From IMG/VR virus record IMGVR_UViG_3300005582_000151, positions 1-20,501 of that record: a stretch of 20,501 nt of DNA; one strand, 5' to 3'. The notes beneath the pieces are model-generated. The model searched no databases. It had not been told where the DNA came from and saw only the letters and a list, made by a program, of their open reading frames with translations. Every line of letters starts with the position of its first letter. Positions within the stretch are counted from its first letter, which is position 1. Positions 7,781 to 15,209 of the stretch are shown piece after piece. Made by a program: the position numbers and the translations under genes. The DNA is from a virus.

Positions 7781-8219
7781 TTGTCAATCCACCTGTGTTC
7801 AATTTTTCTTTAATTGTGAGAATTTGTTCTGGCGTCAGTAATTTTAATGCCTGAAGTGCCTTTTCAGTATTATATTTATAATATTGTTTAATCACTTCAA
7901 CATCTTCAACTTTTTCAGCCTTTAACCACTTATTAAATCTTTTACGTGGTCTCACACTATTTATAAGAAAAGTGAATTGCAGGTGTTTGCCTAAATGGGA
8001 ACGACTGTTCATTTCATTGGCGAAAATGACAGTATCAGGACCGAAACTTAAACTTTTGTTTACAATAAACGGATTATATTGTTTTTCACTCCAATCGTCA
8101 ACAATGAGTGCATCCTTAGAGTAATGAATGGCATTCACAAAATCGAAAGGACTAATTTTCGGAGTTTTATATTCCTCAATTTTTTCTTCTACGATTTCTT
8201 CGCCATCAAGATTCATCAT
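7770..8219 (-). CDS. 62: Clamp loader small subunit gp62
   Basis: A 149-residue partner of gp44. In T4, four gp44 and one gp62 load the gp45 clamp. Family features are SPFDFVNAIHYSKDALI (23-39), YNPFIVNKSLSF, DTVIFANEMN, the basic PRKRFNKWLKAEK segment and the C-terminal LLTPEQILTIKEKL helix. The length is shorter than T4 gp62 (187). The ORF opens with two adjacent Met codons (8219 and 8216), overlapping the stop of the nuclease-like gene, and the ribosome binding site is weak. This gene is not next to 44 as in T4; the nuclease-like gene separates them. Confidence 0.9.
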   Translation of the reverse strand: MMNLDGEEIVEEKIEEYKTPKISPFDFVNAIHYSKDALIVDDWSEKQYNPFIVNKSLSFGPDTVIFANEMNSRSHLGKHLQFTFLINSVRPRKRFNKWLKAEKVEDVEVIKQYYKYNTEKALQALKLLTPEQILTIKEKLNTGGLTNGT

Positions 8220-8700
8220 GTGTCACTAAGTCTAATGTGGCAGTTTCTTCGAACATCTTATAGTTTCTATATCCTCGTTCTGTGATGAATTCAACATCAT
8301 GCGAAGGATTTTTATCTACATTGATACTACTCTTTCCCCGATAGAAATCTAACGGATACAGATACACATTATCTGGAGTGTCAACATCAACCCCAAAAAG
8401 AATATCAATACCAATTTTGGCATAATCTGTCTTTCTTCTTTTTGACCCCTTGTCCTTACCATTTCCTGTACCATATGTTTCAATACTTCTATTTTTACTA
8501 GTTAATGCCTTTACTTGTACCAGCTTTTGCTCTCCTGTTCGGGGATGACGAATCACTAAATCATATGGAGAGGATGTATTCACAGGAGTTGACATCTCCC
8601 AACCTCGATAGATGAAAAATTTCTGAGCCGTTAGTTCTGCGATTTGTCCTTTTTCATGGGCAGTCACATATGTCGAATAGGAATCGGGAATAAGATTCAT
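8206..8700 (-). CDS. PD-(D/E)XK endonuclease-like protein
   Basis: A 164-residue protein. KGQIAELTAQKFFIYRGWEM (17-36) gives a helix with E22. SSPYDLVI (43-50) supplies D47, and KLVQVKALT (59-67) gives the Q-x-K form of the active site (Q62, K64). This arrangement matches the PD-(D/E)XK endonuclease family related to archaeal Holliday junction resolvases and to some homing nucleases, which often have QVK. A middle basic segment (KDKGSKRRKTDYAKIG) could bind DNA. The start overlaps the gp44 stop by ATGA, and its end overlaps gp62, so it is made together with the clamp loader. The substrate is unknown. DNA repair, branch resolution and homing are all open. Confidence 0.75.
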   Translation of the reverse strand: MNLIPDSYSTYVTAHEKGQIAELTAQKFFIYRGWEMSTPVNTSSPYDLVIRHPRTGEQKLVQVKALTSKNRSIETYGTGNGKDKGSKRRKTDYAKIGIDILFGVDVDTPDNVYLYPLDFYRGKSSINVDKNPSHDVEFITERGYRNYKMFEETATLDLVTHDES

Positions 8701-9647
8701 AGTATTTTTTTCATCTCACATGACGCCATAATTTCTGTTAAACATGCCACTAAATTAATTTCTGCGTCAGCTACAAATGCTGCTTTATATTGATAGTCAG
8801 CTAACAATAATACGAACTGGGGAACCTGAGATACTTCAGGCAATAACGTATCATATAATTTTCGAAATAACATGTTCGGATCGTTGTCCATGTTGTTGAC
8901 AACCCAACTGCGCATCTTTTTAAAGTCCTTTTCTCGGAGAGATGCAATCAATTCCTTCATGTTTGCATCCCCCATATGACTGAGAATGCCTACGTCAACA
9001 TTGCCTGAAGATGCATATCGCTGTAATTCATTCAACACTCGGCGATAATCAGGAAAATGTTTATTTAATACTTCAGCAACCACCTTTGGATCAAATGTCA
9101 CTTGTTCTTCTTTCAAAATATCTGTCAATCTCTTGAAGAATTTTGTTGCCATTACAGGCTTGTCATCCTTTGTCAACTTGAAATCAATCACAGTCGTTCT
9201 ACTATGTAGAGGCGGGATGATTCTATTCTTGTAATTACATGTGAAAATGAAACGACAATTCTTACTAAATTCTTCAATGAAACCACGAAGGGCGGGTTGT
9301 GTGGAGTTAGGATTCAAATAATCAGCTTCATCAAGAATCACAACCTTTGTCTTGCCCGCAAATGATACTGTGCTGGCAAAATCTTTAATCTTAGTCCTCA
9401 GAACATCAATACCTGATTCCTCAGAACCGTTGATAATAATATAATCACATTCCAATTCTTCACACAGAGCCCGTGCCACCGTAGTTTTACCTGTACCTGC
9501 TGTGCCTGCCAAGAGCATGTTAGGAATATTGTCCTTATCAATAAACTCTTGGAAGGTATTTTTTAATGATTGCGGAAGAATACAATCGGAAATTTTCCGC
9601 GGACGATACTTTTCAACCCAAAGAAACTGCTCACGATTTACTTCCAT
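8697..9647 (-). CDS. 44: Clamp loader large subunit gp44
   Basis: A 316-residue AAA+ ATPase, essentially the length of T4 gp44 (319). The N-terminal WVEKYRPRKISDCILP is the family signature. Walker A is AGTAGTGKTT (47-56), Walker B is VVILDEAD (102-109), sensor 1 is TCNYKNR (136-142), and the HSRTTVIDF segment corresponds to the SRC motif region. It uses ATP to open gp45 and place it at primer ends. The start at 9647 is 6 bp beyond the gp45 stop with only a weak AAAGG site, so coupling to gp45 translation is likely. It forms the loader with gp62. Confidence 0.96.
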   Translation of the reverse strand: MEVNREQFLWVEKYRPRKISDCILPQSLKNTFQEFIDKDNIPNMLLAGTAGTGKTTVARALCEELECDYIIINGSEESGIDVLRTKIKDFASTVSFAGKTKVVILDEADYLNPNSTQPALRGFIEEFSKNCRFIFTCNYKNRIIPPLHSRTTVIDFKLTKDDKPVMATKFFKRLTDILKEEQVTFDPKVVAEVLNKHFPDYRRVLNELQRYASSGNVDVGILSHMGDANMKELIASLREKDFKKMRSWVVNNMDNDPNMLFRKLYDTLLPEVSQVPQFVLLLADYQYKAAFVADAEINLVACLTEIMASCEMKKIL

Positions 9648-9653
9648 AATATA

Positions 9654-10334
9654 TTATACCTTTGAAGTGGCGTCGGCTGCAATCAAATATGTTAATTCAG
9701 AAGTGGTAGATTCAAAGAAAAATACTAATACCTTGCCTGCTTTGGCAATGGCATACGACACATGAACTGTATAGTCACCAGGAACAATCTTAAATGTGTC
9801 AATTGCCATTTTCACATCAAACGACATATCACTTTCTCCCAAGGGCTGAGTTAATGAATGAGCCGTTGAATTCTTTGGATCATTTACACTTAAAATAACC
9901 TTGCCATTTTTTGATACGATATTCATCATTGTAGCAGACACAACAGAAGCCGTCTTAACGACCATATTGATATCAGATGCGCTGAGTTTAAATGAATACA
10001 AATGTTCAAGTTGAGGCGGATTATCTGCAGGAGCCGTTACCAGACTCTCGTCTGCATAATTAAATCGGTGATTGACGCCCCCGCCATGTTTGATTTCAAG
10101 ATGTTTTTCATGAAACTCAATATCGGGCGTCTGAGACAGTGATAGTAATGTCAAAAACTGACCCAAATCATACACGGCAAACTGCTGAGGAAATGTTTCC
10201 TCAACCACAGCACGTGCTTGAATACTGTTTACTGAATTACGAGTTGCCAATTTATTGCCCGTTTTAACCAAAAGGTTAGGACTAATTTGTGCAAAACTCT
10301 GTAATAGTGATACCGTCTTGGAACTAATCTTCAT
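9654..10334 (-). CDS. 45: Sliding clamp gp45
   Basis: A 226-residue processivity clamp, matching T4 gp45 (228). It starts MKISSKTVSLLQSFAQISPNLLVKTGN, has the clamp segments VYDLGQFLTLLSLSQTPDIEF and the central YSFKLSASDINMVVKTASVV, and ends with the typical YTVHVSYAIAKAGKVLVFFFES region. Trimers would encircle DNA and bind gp43, and in T4 they also act in late transcription. I chose ATG 10334, with a GAGGAAAAG site, over an upstream in-frame ATG at 10367 that lies inside the preceding gene. It overlaps that gene's end by 11 bases. RegA target status is inferred from T4. Confidence 0.95.
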   Translation of the reverse strand: MKISSKTVSLLQSFAQISPNLLVKTGNKLATRNSVNSIQARAVVEETFPQQFAVYDLGQFLTLLSLSQTPDIEFHEKHLEIKHGGGVNHRFNYADESLVTAPADNPPQLEHLYSFKLSASDINMVVKTASVVSATMMNIVSKNGKVILSVNDPKNSTAHSLTQPLGESDMSFDVKMAIDTFKIVPGDYTVHVSYAIAKAGKVLVFFFESTTSELTYLIAADATSKV

Positions 10335-10614
10335 GTTGCTTTTCCTCAATGTAAGTGTCATGTACATGTAATAACATAATAGCGTAGTGAATGATTTTCA
10401 AGATGTCATCCCGATTATGTCCATTCTTTTTCCCATATCGCTGTGCATACTTCATGATGTTACCTACTGTGAACCCAACCCCATGTCCATTATCAAAAAT
10501 GAATTCAGATGCCTGAAATTTATTTCGTGAATAATGTTGGGTGTAGGTCTTATTAATGTACGCCTGTATTTCCCGAAAGATTGTATCCTCAGAATAGCGA
10601 TAATCAATTTCCAT
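10324..10614 (-). CDS. DUF3310-like phage protein
   Basis: A 96-residue protein of the small phage family recognised by GFTVGNIMKYAQRYGKKNGHNRDDILKIIHYAIMLL (47-82). The pattern 'GN-x-x-KY-x-x-R-x-G-K-K-N-x-x-x-x-DI-x-K' is the DUF3310 signature found in many tailed phages, sometimes annotated as nucleotide-kinase-like. The function is not established. Its start shares bases with the stop of the preceding gene (TAATG), with no strong ribosome binding site, so it is probably coupled. Its end overlaps gp45. Confidence 0.8.
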   Translation of the reverse strand: MEIDYRYSEDTIFREIQAYINKTYTQHYSRNKFQASEFIFDNGHGVGFTVGNIMKYAQRYGKKNGHNRDDILKIIHYAIMLLHVHDTYIEEKQHED

Positions 10615-10976
10615 TATGCCTGCACCACAGGATACTGCCCACCCTCAGCTTCCGACAATGTGCGATACCATCCATTACAATTACGGAGCTTACCAGGAGC
10701 GCCGGATACTTCACAAATGGTGAAGCTACGTTTTTCGACATCACGAATCTTTGTATCTAGAAAGTCATTGATGTTATCGGTGTAAATTCGAAGCCCGCCC
10801 CACTTTTCCTTGACCTGAATGATACGAGTGTTGGTAATCTTTTGCTGCTCAATGAAATCAAAAATTTCATTAACAAGAGATGTCCAACCCGCCCCTACAG
10901 ATTCAAGAGCAAGATTTCTGTCATACCCCTCGTATACAACAAACGTAGGATATCGGGGTGATACAATTTTAGCCAT
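10614..10976 (-). CDS. Conserved phage protein with KEKWGGLR motif, unknown function
   Basis: A 120-residue protein starting at ATG 10976 (MAKIVSPRY). This start follows GAGGAGA at normal spacing; a longer reading from TTG 10991 would place the ribosome binding site inside the gene and is rejected. VGAGWTSLVNEIFDFIE (32-48) and IIQVKEKWGGLRIYTDN (57-73) match a widespread phage family of unknown function. The later CEVSGAPGKLRNCNGWYRTLSEAE looks like a worn-down zinc-binding end: relatives as I remember them have paired Cys, but here only two Cys remain. The start overlaps the upstream 58-codon gene by 8 bases. Confidence 0.75.
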   Translation of the reverse strand: MAKIVSPRYPTFVVYEGYDRNLALESVGAGWTSLVNEIFDFIEQQKITNTRIIQVKEKWGGLRIYTDNINDFLDTKIRDVEKRSFTICEVSGAPGKLRNCNGWYRTLSEAEGGQYPVVQA

Positions 10977-11145
10977 GTGTGTTCTCCTCAATTAAATCTT
11001 CAACGATGAAATCTGGAATAGATAAAATCCTATATGGATCTTTCATGTTAACTCGCGTTTTAGTTTTTTGTTCTGCATGTTCCCAGACGCCTCTGGCATA
11101 TGCTTTCTTTAATATATACAATAATTGTTCTTTTGTCAAGATCAT
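10969..11145 (-). CDS. Small protein, 58 aa, unknown function
   Basis: An open frame from ATG 11145 to TAA 10969 (MILTKEQLLYILKKAYARGVWEH... ending IEENTHG). Its ATG overlaps the stop of the preceding gene as ATGA, and its stop overlaps the start of the next gene by 8 bases. It therefore fills an otherwise empty gap with the spacing typical of this operon, which is the main support. The predicted product is a helical, charged N-terminal half (TKEQLLYILKKAYARGVWEHAEQK) plus an acidic end. I recognise no family. A complete promoter-like sequence lies within its first codons. Confidence 0.75.
   Translation of the reverse strand: MILTKEQLLYILKKAYARGVWEHAEQKTKTRVNMKDPYRILSIPDFIVEDLIEENTHG
11111..11139 (-). 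promoter_or_regulatory. Candidate promoter inside the 58-codon gene
   Basis: Minus-strand TTGACA (11134-11139), 17-bp spacer, TATATT (11111-11116). This is as good a match as the intergenic promoters and shares the context ATCTTGACAAAAG with the gp43 promoter. However it falls inside codons 2-12 of the small gene. It could be an internal promoter for the downstream small genes and the 45-44-62-regA unit, or the gene may instead be untranslated leader. A chance match cannot be ruled out. Confidence 0.55.
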
Positions 11146-11411
11146 TTTGCTTTTTCTTCACCAGTAGGTTCATACGGCAATATTTCTACTACTCCTTCCT
11201 GTGACATACACCAACATTTAGGTTTTTCAATCTTTTGAAAATAATGATAATTGTGACATCTATAGGTGGTGATATTCACCATATCAATATGGTTATGCCA
11301 ATTTCCTTCTTCGTCAAAATATTGAAATACTTCACCTGAGTTTTCTGAGAAAACTGTAAGTATGAATACATGACTTTTTATATTTTCGGCTTTACATGCG
11401 GGGCAAATCAT
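11142..11411 (-). CDS. Small Cys-rich protein, possible zinc-binding
   Basis: An 89-residue protein. CPAC at 3-6 and two later Cys groups, YRCHNYHYF (C52) and PKCWC (C66, C68), could hold one zinc ion in a zinc-ribbon-like fold. The intervening FDEEGNWHNHIDMVNITTYRC strands fit a compact beta structure. I do not recognise the family. It begins 1 base after the stop of the preceding gene, so translation is probably coupled. It ends in the ATGA overlap with the 58-codon gene. Confidence 0.7.
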   Translation of the reverse strand: MICPACKAENIKSHVFILTVFSENSGEVFQYFDEEGNWHNHIDMVNITTYRCHNYHYFQKIEKPKCWCMSQEGVVEILPYEPTGEEKAK

Positions 11412-11627
11412 TTAACGTGATTTATCCTTATCTAATCCATATTCATAAAAATAATATATTACTGCATCATCAAATGCCTTTTCGGTAAACGTCACACCTA
11501 CCATCAAGGTTTTAAATGCCTCAAACAATGTATTGGCATCACTGTCCTTGGGGAGTTCAACACTCACCTTTCGGTTGTATGCACTTGCCGTCAAGGTCAA
11601 TTCTTTGTATTTGTCAATTCCATACAT
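11412..11627 (-). CDS. Small hypothetical protein, 71 aa
   Basis: A 71-residue protein (MYGIDKYKELTLTASAYNRK to YGLDKDKSR) with beta-type N-terminal half and a helical, aromatic-rich C-terminal half (FEAFKTLMVGVTFTEKAFDDAVIYYFYEY). An AGGAGAG site precedes ATG 11627 at slightly long spacing. It lies 17 bp after the cobS-like gene and leads into a run of small genes, probably on the transcript from the cobS-like promoter. No known motif is visible. Confidence 0.65.
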   Translation of the reverse strand: MYGIDKYKELTLTASAYNRKVSVELPKDSDANTLFEAFKTLMVGVTFTEKAFDDAVIYYFYEYGLDKDKSR

Positions 11628-11644
11628 GATGTTTAACTCTCCTG

Positions 11645-12757
11645 TTAAAAGGAAGGAGGAACTGTTTCCTCTACTTCATTCTCTGTGGTTGGCATTTCTA
11701 CGCCGGCATCCACCTTGGTGTACAGATCCAAGAAACTTGTCTTGGTGTCCTCGTCAAAACGCGCGATGCAGACATTAATCGCCTTCAAGCGGTCATTAAA
11801 CATGGCAAAGGCGTTTACAATATGTTCAAGACGGCGAGTGGAGATGAGGTCGTCAATGGCACCTTCCTTGAACGTCTTGCGAATAATTTCTGCCCACGCT
11901 ACCAACTTGTCAGCGAAATCCTCATCTACTTTTTCCACGCGCTCCATCTTTTTCATGATAATCTTCTTTTCAACCGAAGCGGACGGATACTCTTGCTCAA
12001 CGGTGATGGCAAATCGTTCAAGGAAGGCATCGTCCAGAATTTGTGCTGACATGTACTTACCATCGGTGGTGCCCTGACCCTTGGTATTGGCAGTTCCTAT
12101 GATATTGAACCCAGGTGTGGGATAAATTGTTTCACCTGTCTTTTTATTGAAATAGGGCTTACCTTCCAGAATTGCCTGCAGGCACATGAGCTTGTTACTG
12201 CCGCGGTCACACTCGTCAAGAATAAGCACTGACCCTCGCTTCATGGCGATGATCACGGGTCCCTCACGATTCACTACATTGCCATTCACTAGTGTGTTGC
12301 CCCCAATGAGGTCATCCTCATCAGTCTCAATGCTAATGTTCACACGGATACATTCGCGCTTCAGAGTAGCACATGCCTGTTCCGCCATAGTGGTCTTACC
12401 ATTACCTGACATTCCTGTGATAAACACCGGGTAAAACATCTTACTGTTTAGAATAGTCAACAGATCCTTATAGAAACCAAAAGGAACAAACGTCTTGTCC
12501 TTTACAGGGACAATGTCTGATACCTCAACCTTAAGTTTTGGTTGAACAAGGTACATTTCAGAAGCAGTATTCATAGTAGGAATCTCAACCTTGGCCGGAG
12601 TTGTCTCAATAGTATAAACGCCACGTGCAATCTTGTGTGCAGGATTATTGAGAAATGTATTAGGATTTTCACTTACTTTTCGCGCCACCCCGAGAATTTC
12701 AGGGCGAGAAAATTCCGTCTTTCCTGTAGTACGAAGGGCATCAATGAGTCTAGTCAT
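11645..12757 (-). CDS. cobS: MoxR/CobS-type AAA+ ATPase
   Basis: A 370-residue ATPase. An N-terminal region of about 100 residues, not obviously conserved, precedes the AAA+ module: Walker A GMSGNGKTT (115-123), the segment IGGNTLVNGNVVNREGP (151-167), Walker B VLILDECDR (177-185), sensor 1 IIGTANTKGQGTTDG (219-233) and the arginine-finger region LDDAFLERF (241-249). This is the MoxR group, closest to the CobS subunit of cobaltochelatase, and T4-like cyanophages often carry a cobS gene. CobS works with a VWA partner, and the VWA gene here is directly upstream. No cobN is in view, so a role in B12 synthesis is doubtful. The ATG has a GGAG site. It has its own promoter (12805-12833) preceded by palindrome copy 2. 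Confidence 0.85.
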   Translation of the reverse strand: MTRLIDALRTTGKTEFSRPEILGVARKVSENPNTFLNNPAHKIARGVYTIETTPAKVEIPTMNTASEMYLVQPKLKVEVSDIVPVKDKTFVPFGFYKDLLTILNSKMFYPVFITGMSGNGKTTMAEQACATLKRECIRVNISIETDEDDLIGGNTLVNGNVVNREGPVIIAMKRGSVLILDECDRGSNKLMCLQAILEGKPYFNKKTGETIYPTPGFNIIGTANTKGQGTTDGKYMSAQILDDAFLERFAITVEQEYPSASVEKKIIMKKMERVEKVDEDFADKLVAWAEIIRKTFKEGAIDDLISTRRLEHIVNAFAMFNDRLKAINVCIARFDEDTKTSFLDLYTKVDAGVEMPTTENEVEETVPPSF

Positions 12758-12804
12758 GTTTACTCCTATGTGCTTGAATGATATCGTGTCGTTCTCATAT
12801 TATA

Positions 12805-12833
12805 AATATACAGCCATTTACATCATTTGTCAA
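12805..12833 (-). promoter_or_regulatory. Sigma70-type promoter for the cobS-like gene
   Basis: Minus-strand TTGACA (12828-12833), 17-bp spacer, TATATT (12805-12810), context GGGCTTGACAAA. The palindromic element copy 2 ends 2 bp upstream of the -35 box. It drives the cobS-like gene (start 12757) and probably the small genes that follow. Confidence 0.82.
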
Positions 12834-12835
12834 GC

Positions 12836-12872
12836 CCTACGTAAGTGCTTATTTTACAACAACTTACGTAGG
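12836..12872 (-). repeat. Palindromic element, copy 2 (perfect 11-bp arms)
   Basis: The plus strand reads CCTACGTAAGT (12836-12846), a 15-base inner segment GCTTATTTTACAACA (12847-12861), then ACTTACGTAGG (12862-12872): a perfect 11-bp inverted repeat. It lies between the cobT-like stop (12882) and the cobS-like promoter, 2 bp from the -35 box. As RNA it would make a long hairpin, but no U-tract follows on the minus strand. It is placed like an operator; a 3'-end RNA hairpin is the alternative. Confidence 0.85.
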
Positions 12873-12881
12873 ACTAGAATA

Positions 12882-15128
12882 TTATGCCACTTGTTCAATA
12901 AATCTATTCAAGAATACCCGTGAAATCATTTTTGTATTTTGCATTTTCTTGAATGCCTTAAGCAGAGAGCCTTTCGATACTACATCCTTGTAACTTTTAA
13001 GGGTGCTAGCCATATCCACATCTTCAACCTCCAACTCCTCTCCTGGCACCATGTAATATGCATCATATCCTGCAATTTTCATACCGAAATACTTGTATTT
13101 TGTAAACTCATCAGCATATTGTGTATCAAATGCTTCCTGATTGAAATCATTAGTATTTCTATGCATAGTACCTAAAATTGTACGGCGATGATGTCTCCCT
13201 GACATTAGATAGAATCCAACAACACGCGATCCAGTGTGTTGACGATACATTTCAAGAAGGGCGAGAGTAGAATTATCACCACAGTTTGATACCATAACCT
13301 GTTTCTTAGTTTTTCTATCTTCAATTACTACACGTTGACGAGACTTGTATCCGCTGTAACTAACCTTGTCATTATCTCTGTAATAATATCCACATGTTGA
13401 TGCATCGCCATCAGTGAGTAGGACTGTATTAAGAATTTCAACCTGAGTATTCTTTTTAAATTCTTCTGCGAGTGAACGCAAGACCAAAACAGTTTCGTTC
13501 AACGGCGTACCGCCTAACTGCATCGAAGCAGGAATGTTGTAGTTACCTGCACGATAATAATTTCTTGAGGACTTGTATCCATTTGCCACAAGAAGAAGAT
13601 TCTTTACAGAAAAATTAAACTCTGCTGTTCCCATCTTGTAGTGTAGCAACTGTTTCAGTCGGAAATCATTTTCTGTAATTTGAATGGATCCATTACGGTT
13701 ATCATTAATGGGACCATCTTTTATTACGTGACCTAAAATAGGATGGGTGATTGCTGGCCGGACAATGCCTGCCAGAGCAAAATCTTTTTCACCATTTGTA
13801 TCAATAAATCCATATACATCAAAGGGAATATTCACCTTACGACAAAATAGAGAGAGATTGACAATCTGCTCAATGGTGCCTGACATGTTATCAGTCATTG
13901 AGCTTGACATGTCAACGACCATTAGCATTCCATGATTTTTCCCGTTAGGGACTGTGGTTGACTGTAGGAACAAATCTTCCGACAACTGATACCGCCAAAG
14001 TTTCTTAGTATCCAATTTACCAGTTTTACTTACCCGAGCCTTGGCAAATTGTTTGGCATTTCGCTTCAGCTCAAATTCCTTTACGAGGTAACTAATATAG
14101 TTTCGGTTAGTGCGCATGAATTCATTATACACACTAGTCTCTTTCTCCAAAGAGAAACTATTAAATTCTGAGCGCATTTGCTGATGTACCACGCGAGCAG
14201 GAATCACAAAGTCCTTATGATTCAATTCAGGCCAAAAGAGGTATGTGATAGGATATGCTGCATCATCAATAAGCTTTTCCTGATTGGCTTCCAATGCTTC
14301 ATCAGTAATAGATCCAACATCCTGATTTTCCGCCCAATCAGTCATTGCTCTGCGATATTCCTCACTCTTTGCCATTTGTTCTAATTTGTCGGCGGCCCTA
14401 GATTTGCCGGCGGCGCGCAGCTTATTTAACACATCTGGCAAGGGAAGAGGATTGCCGTCTACATCACCCTCTGAGTATTGTGAATCACCTTGACCTTCCT
14501 GCATGTTTTCAGTTGCATCGGTAAGCGAATCAAGATTATCAATAATATCTTCAGAAATATCGTCGAATTCACTTTCTGCAATGTTAAACAATTCCCTAGA
14601 CAAAGACAGTACTTCATCCCAGGTATCAGCAGCCTCGATCCGGGTGACAAGGTGTGTCTCATCCTCCGTGAAGGTGACTCCAGAACGAACTCCTAGTTTG
14701 AAATATGCATTAATCCGGTCGGCAAACGGAAGATGCTTTATGTCATCCATGTTAATCCCAAAAAATCCTCGCTCTACCAGTTGAGAATATCCATTGTACA
14801 TGGGTTTTCGAAGACCTGGGAACTTCTGCTTCATCAACTTTTCGATTCGTGCATCCTCAACAATATTGAGAATATTTTTGAAATTGATGCCCATCTCCCT
14901 CGCCTCGTCCAGCCAACCATCAGGAGGAGTGTACAGCGCATGACCCACCTCATGTCCAATCATGAGGTCATAGAGGTCTGCGTCAACTTCCTTCCAGATG
15001 GGAAGAACAAGAACGCGGTCCTTGACATCAAAGCTAGGTCCTTTAACCTGTCGGTGCTCGATGCGAATGTTCTCTGCTGCCAAAAGCTTGCCTAAGGTAG
15101 ACTTTGTATTGTCTAGAAGGTTTGACAT
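12882..15128 (-). CDS. cobT: CobT-like VWA protein with HEVGH metallopeptidase-like motif
   Basis: A 748-residue protein. An N-terminal zincin-like region has HEVGH (59-63) followed by NIVEDARIEKLMK (88-100), where a Glu may be the third metal ligand. A middle acidic stretch (about 186-228, rich in Asp/Glu) resembles the acidic region of CobT. The C-terminal VWA domain begins about 400: MIDAS DMSSS (406-410), GGTPLNET (MIDAS Thr) and TDGD further on. VWA proteins of this kind pair with MoxR/CobS ATPases, and the cobS-like gene is next. The C-terminus is AFKKMQNTKMISRVFLNRF. ATG 15128 has a GAGGAAAC site. The true reaction is unknown. Chelatase-like remodelling or ATP-driven proteolysis are both possible. 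The symbol is by similarity of architecture only. Confidence 0.78.
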   Translation of the reverse strand: MSNLLDNTKSTLGKLLAAENIRIEHRQVKGPSFDVKDRVLVLPIWKEVDADLYDLMIGHEVGHALYTPPDGWLDEAREMGINFKNILNIVEDARIEKLMKQKFPGLRKPMYNGYSQLVERGFFGINMDDIKHLPFADRINAYFKLGVRSGVTFTEDETHLVTRIEAADTWDEVLSLSRELFNIAESEFDDISEDIIDNLDSLTDATENMQEGQGDSQYSEGDVDGNPLPLPDVLNKLRAAGKSRAADKLEQMAKSEEYRRAMTDWAENQDVGSITDEALEANQEKLIDDAAYPITYLFWPELNHKDFVIPARVVHQQMRSEFNSFSLEKETSVYNEFMRTNRNYISYLVKEFELKRNAKQFAKARVSKTGKLDTKKLWRYQLSEDLFLQSTTVPNGKNHGMLMVVDMSSSMTDNMSGTIEQIVNLSLFCRKVNIPFDVYGFIDTNGEKDFALAGIVRPAITHPILGHVIKDGPINDNRNGSIQITENDFRLKQLLHYKMGTAEFNFSVKNLLLVANGYKSSRNYYRAGNYNIPASMQLGGTPLNETVLVLRSLAEEFKKNTQVEILNTVLLTDGDASTCGYYYRDNDKVSYSGYKSRQRVVIEDRKTKKQVMVSNCGDNSTLALLEMYRQHTGSRVVGFYLMSGRHHRRTILGTMHRNTNDFNQEAFDTQYADEFTKYKYFGMKIAGYDAYYMVPGEELEVEDVDMASTLKSYKDVVSKGSLLKAFKKMQNTKMISRVFLNRFIEQVA

Positions 15129-15172
15129 TGTTTCCTCTTTTGATGGACGTCAAGGACTTATCGTATACTAAT

Positions 15173-15201
15173 AATATAGCACACAATAAGTCCTTTGTCA
15201 A
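15173..15201 (-). promoter_or_regulatory. Sigma70-type promoter for the cobT-like gene
   Basis: Minus-strand TTGACA (15196-15201), 17-bp spacer, TATATT (15173-15178), context GGGCTTGACAAA. It lies between the ClpP-like stop (15234) and the cobT-like start (15128), with palindrome copy 3 ending 8 bp upstream of the -35 box. Confidence 0.82.
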
Positions 15202-15209
15202 GCCCTATC

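Noticed and set aside
7764-7792. TTGACA near the gp62/regA junction (minus strand)
   Set aside because: With a 17-bp spacer the -10 hexamer would be TTAACA, a poor match, and the sequence is coding on both sides.
9648-9659. TATAAT just upstream of gp44
   Set aside because: The nearest TTGATT is 22 bp away and lies in gp45 coding sequence; spacing does not fit a promoter.
10334-10367. Upstream ATG extension of gp45 (MYMTLTLRKSN)
   Set aside because: It lies inside the DUF3310-like gene. MKISSKTVSLL has a good ribosome binding site and matches the clamp family start and length.
10974-10991. Upstream TTG start (MRRTHMAK) for the 120-residue gene
   Set aside because: The AGGAGA ribosome binding site would lie within the coding sequence; ATG 10976 fits it at normal spacing.
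12801-12808. TATAAATA on the plus strand, the T4 late promoter core
   Set aside because: It points rightward into antisense of the cobT-like gene, overlaps the -10 region of the leftward promoter, and no plus-strand gene follows. An AT-rich chance match is more likely.
12836-12872. Palindrome copy 2 as an intrinsic terminator
   Set aside because: The stem is long, but no U-rich run follows on the minus strand; the real terminator at 6473-6496 has both. A termination role is not excluded but is not supported.
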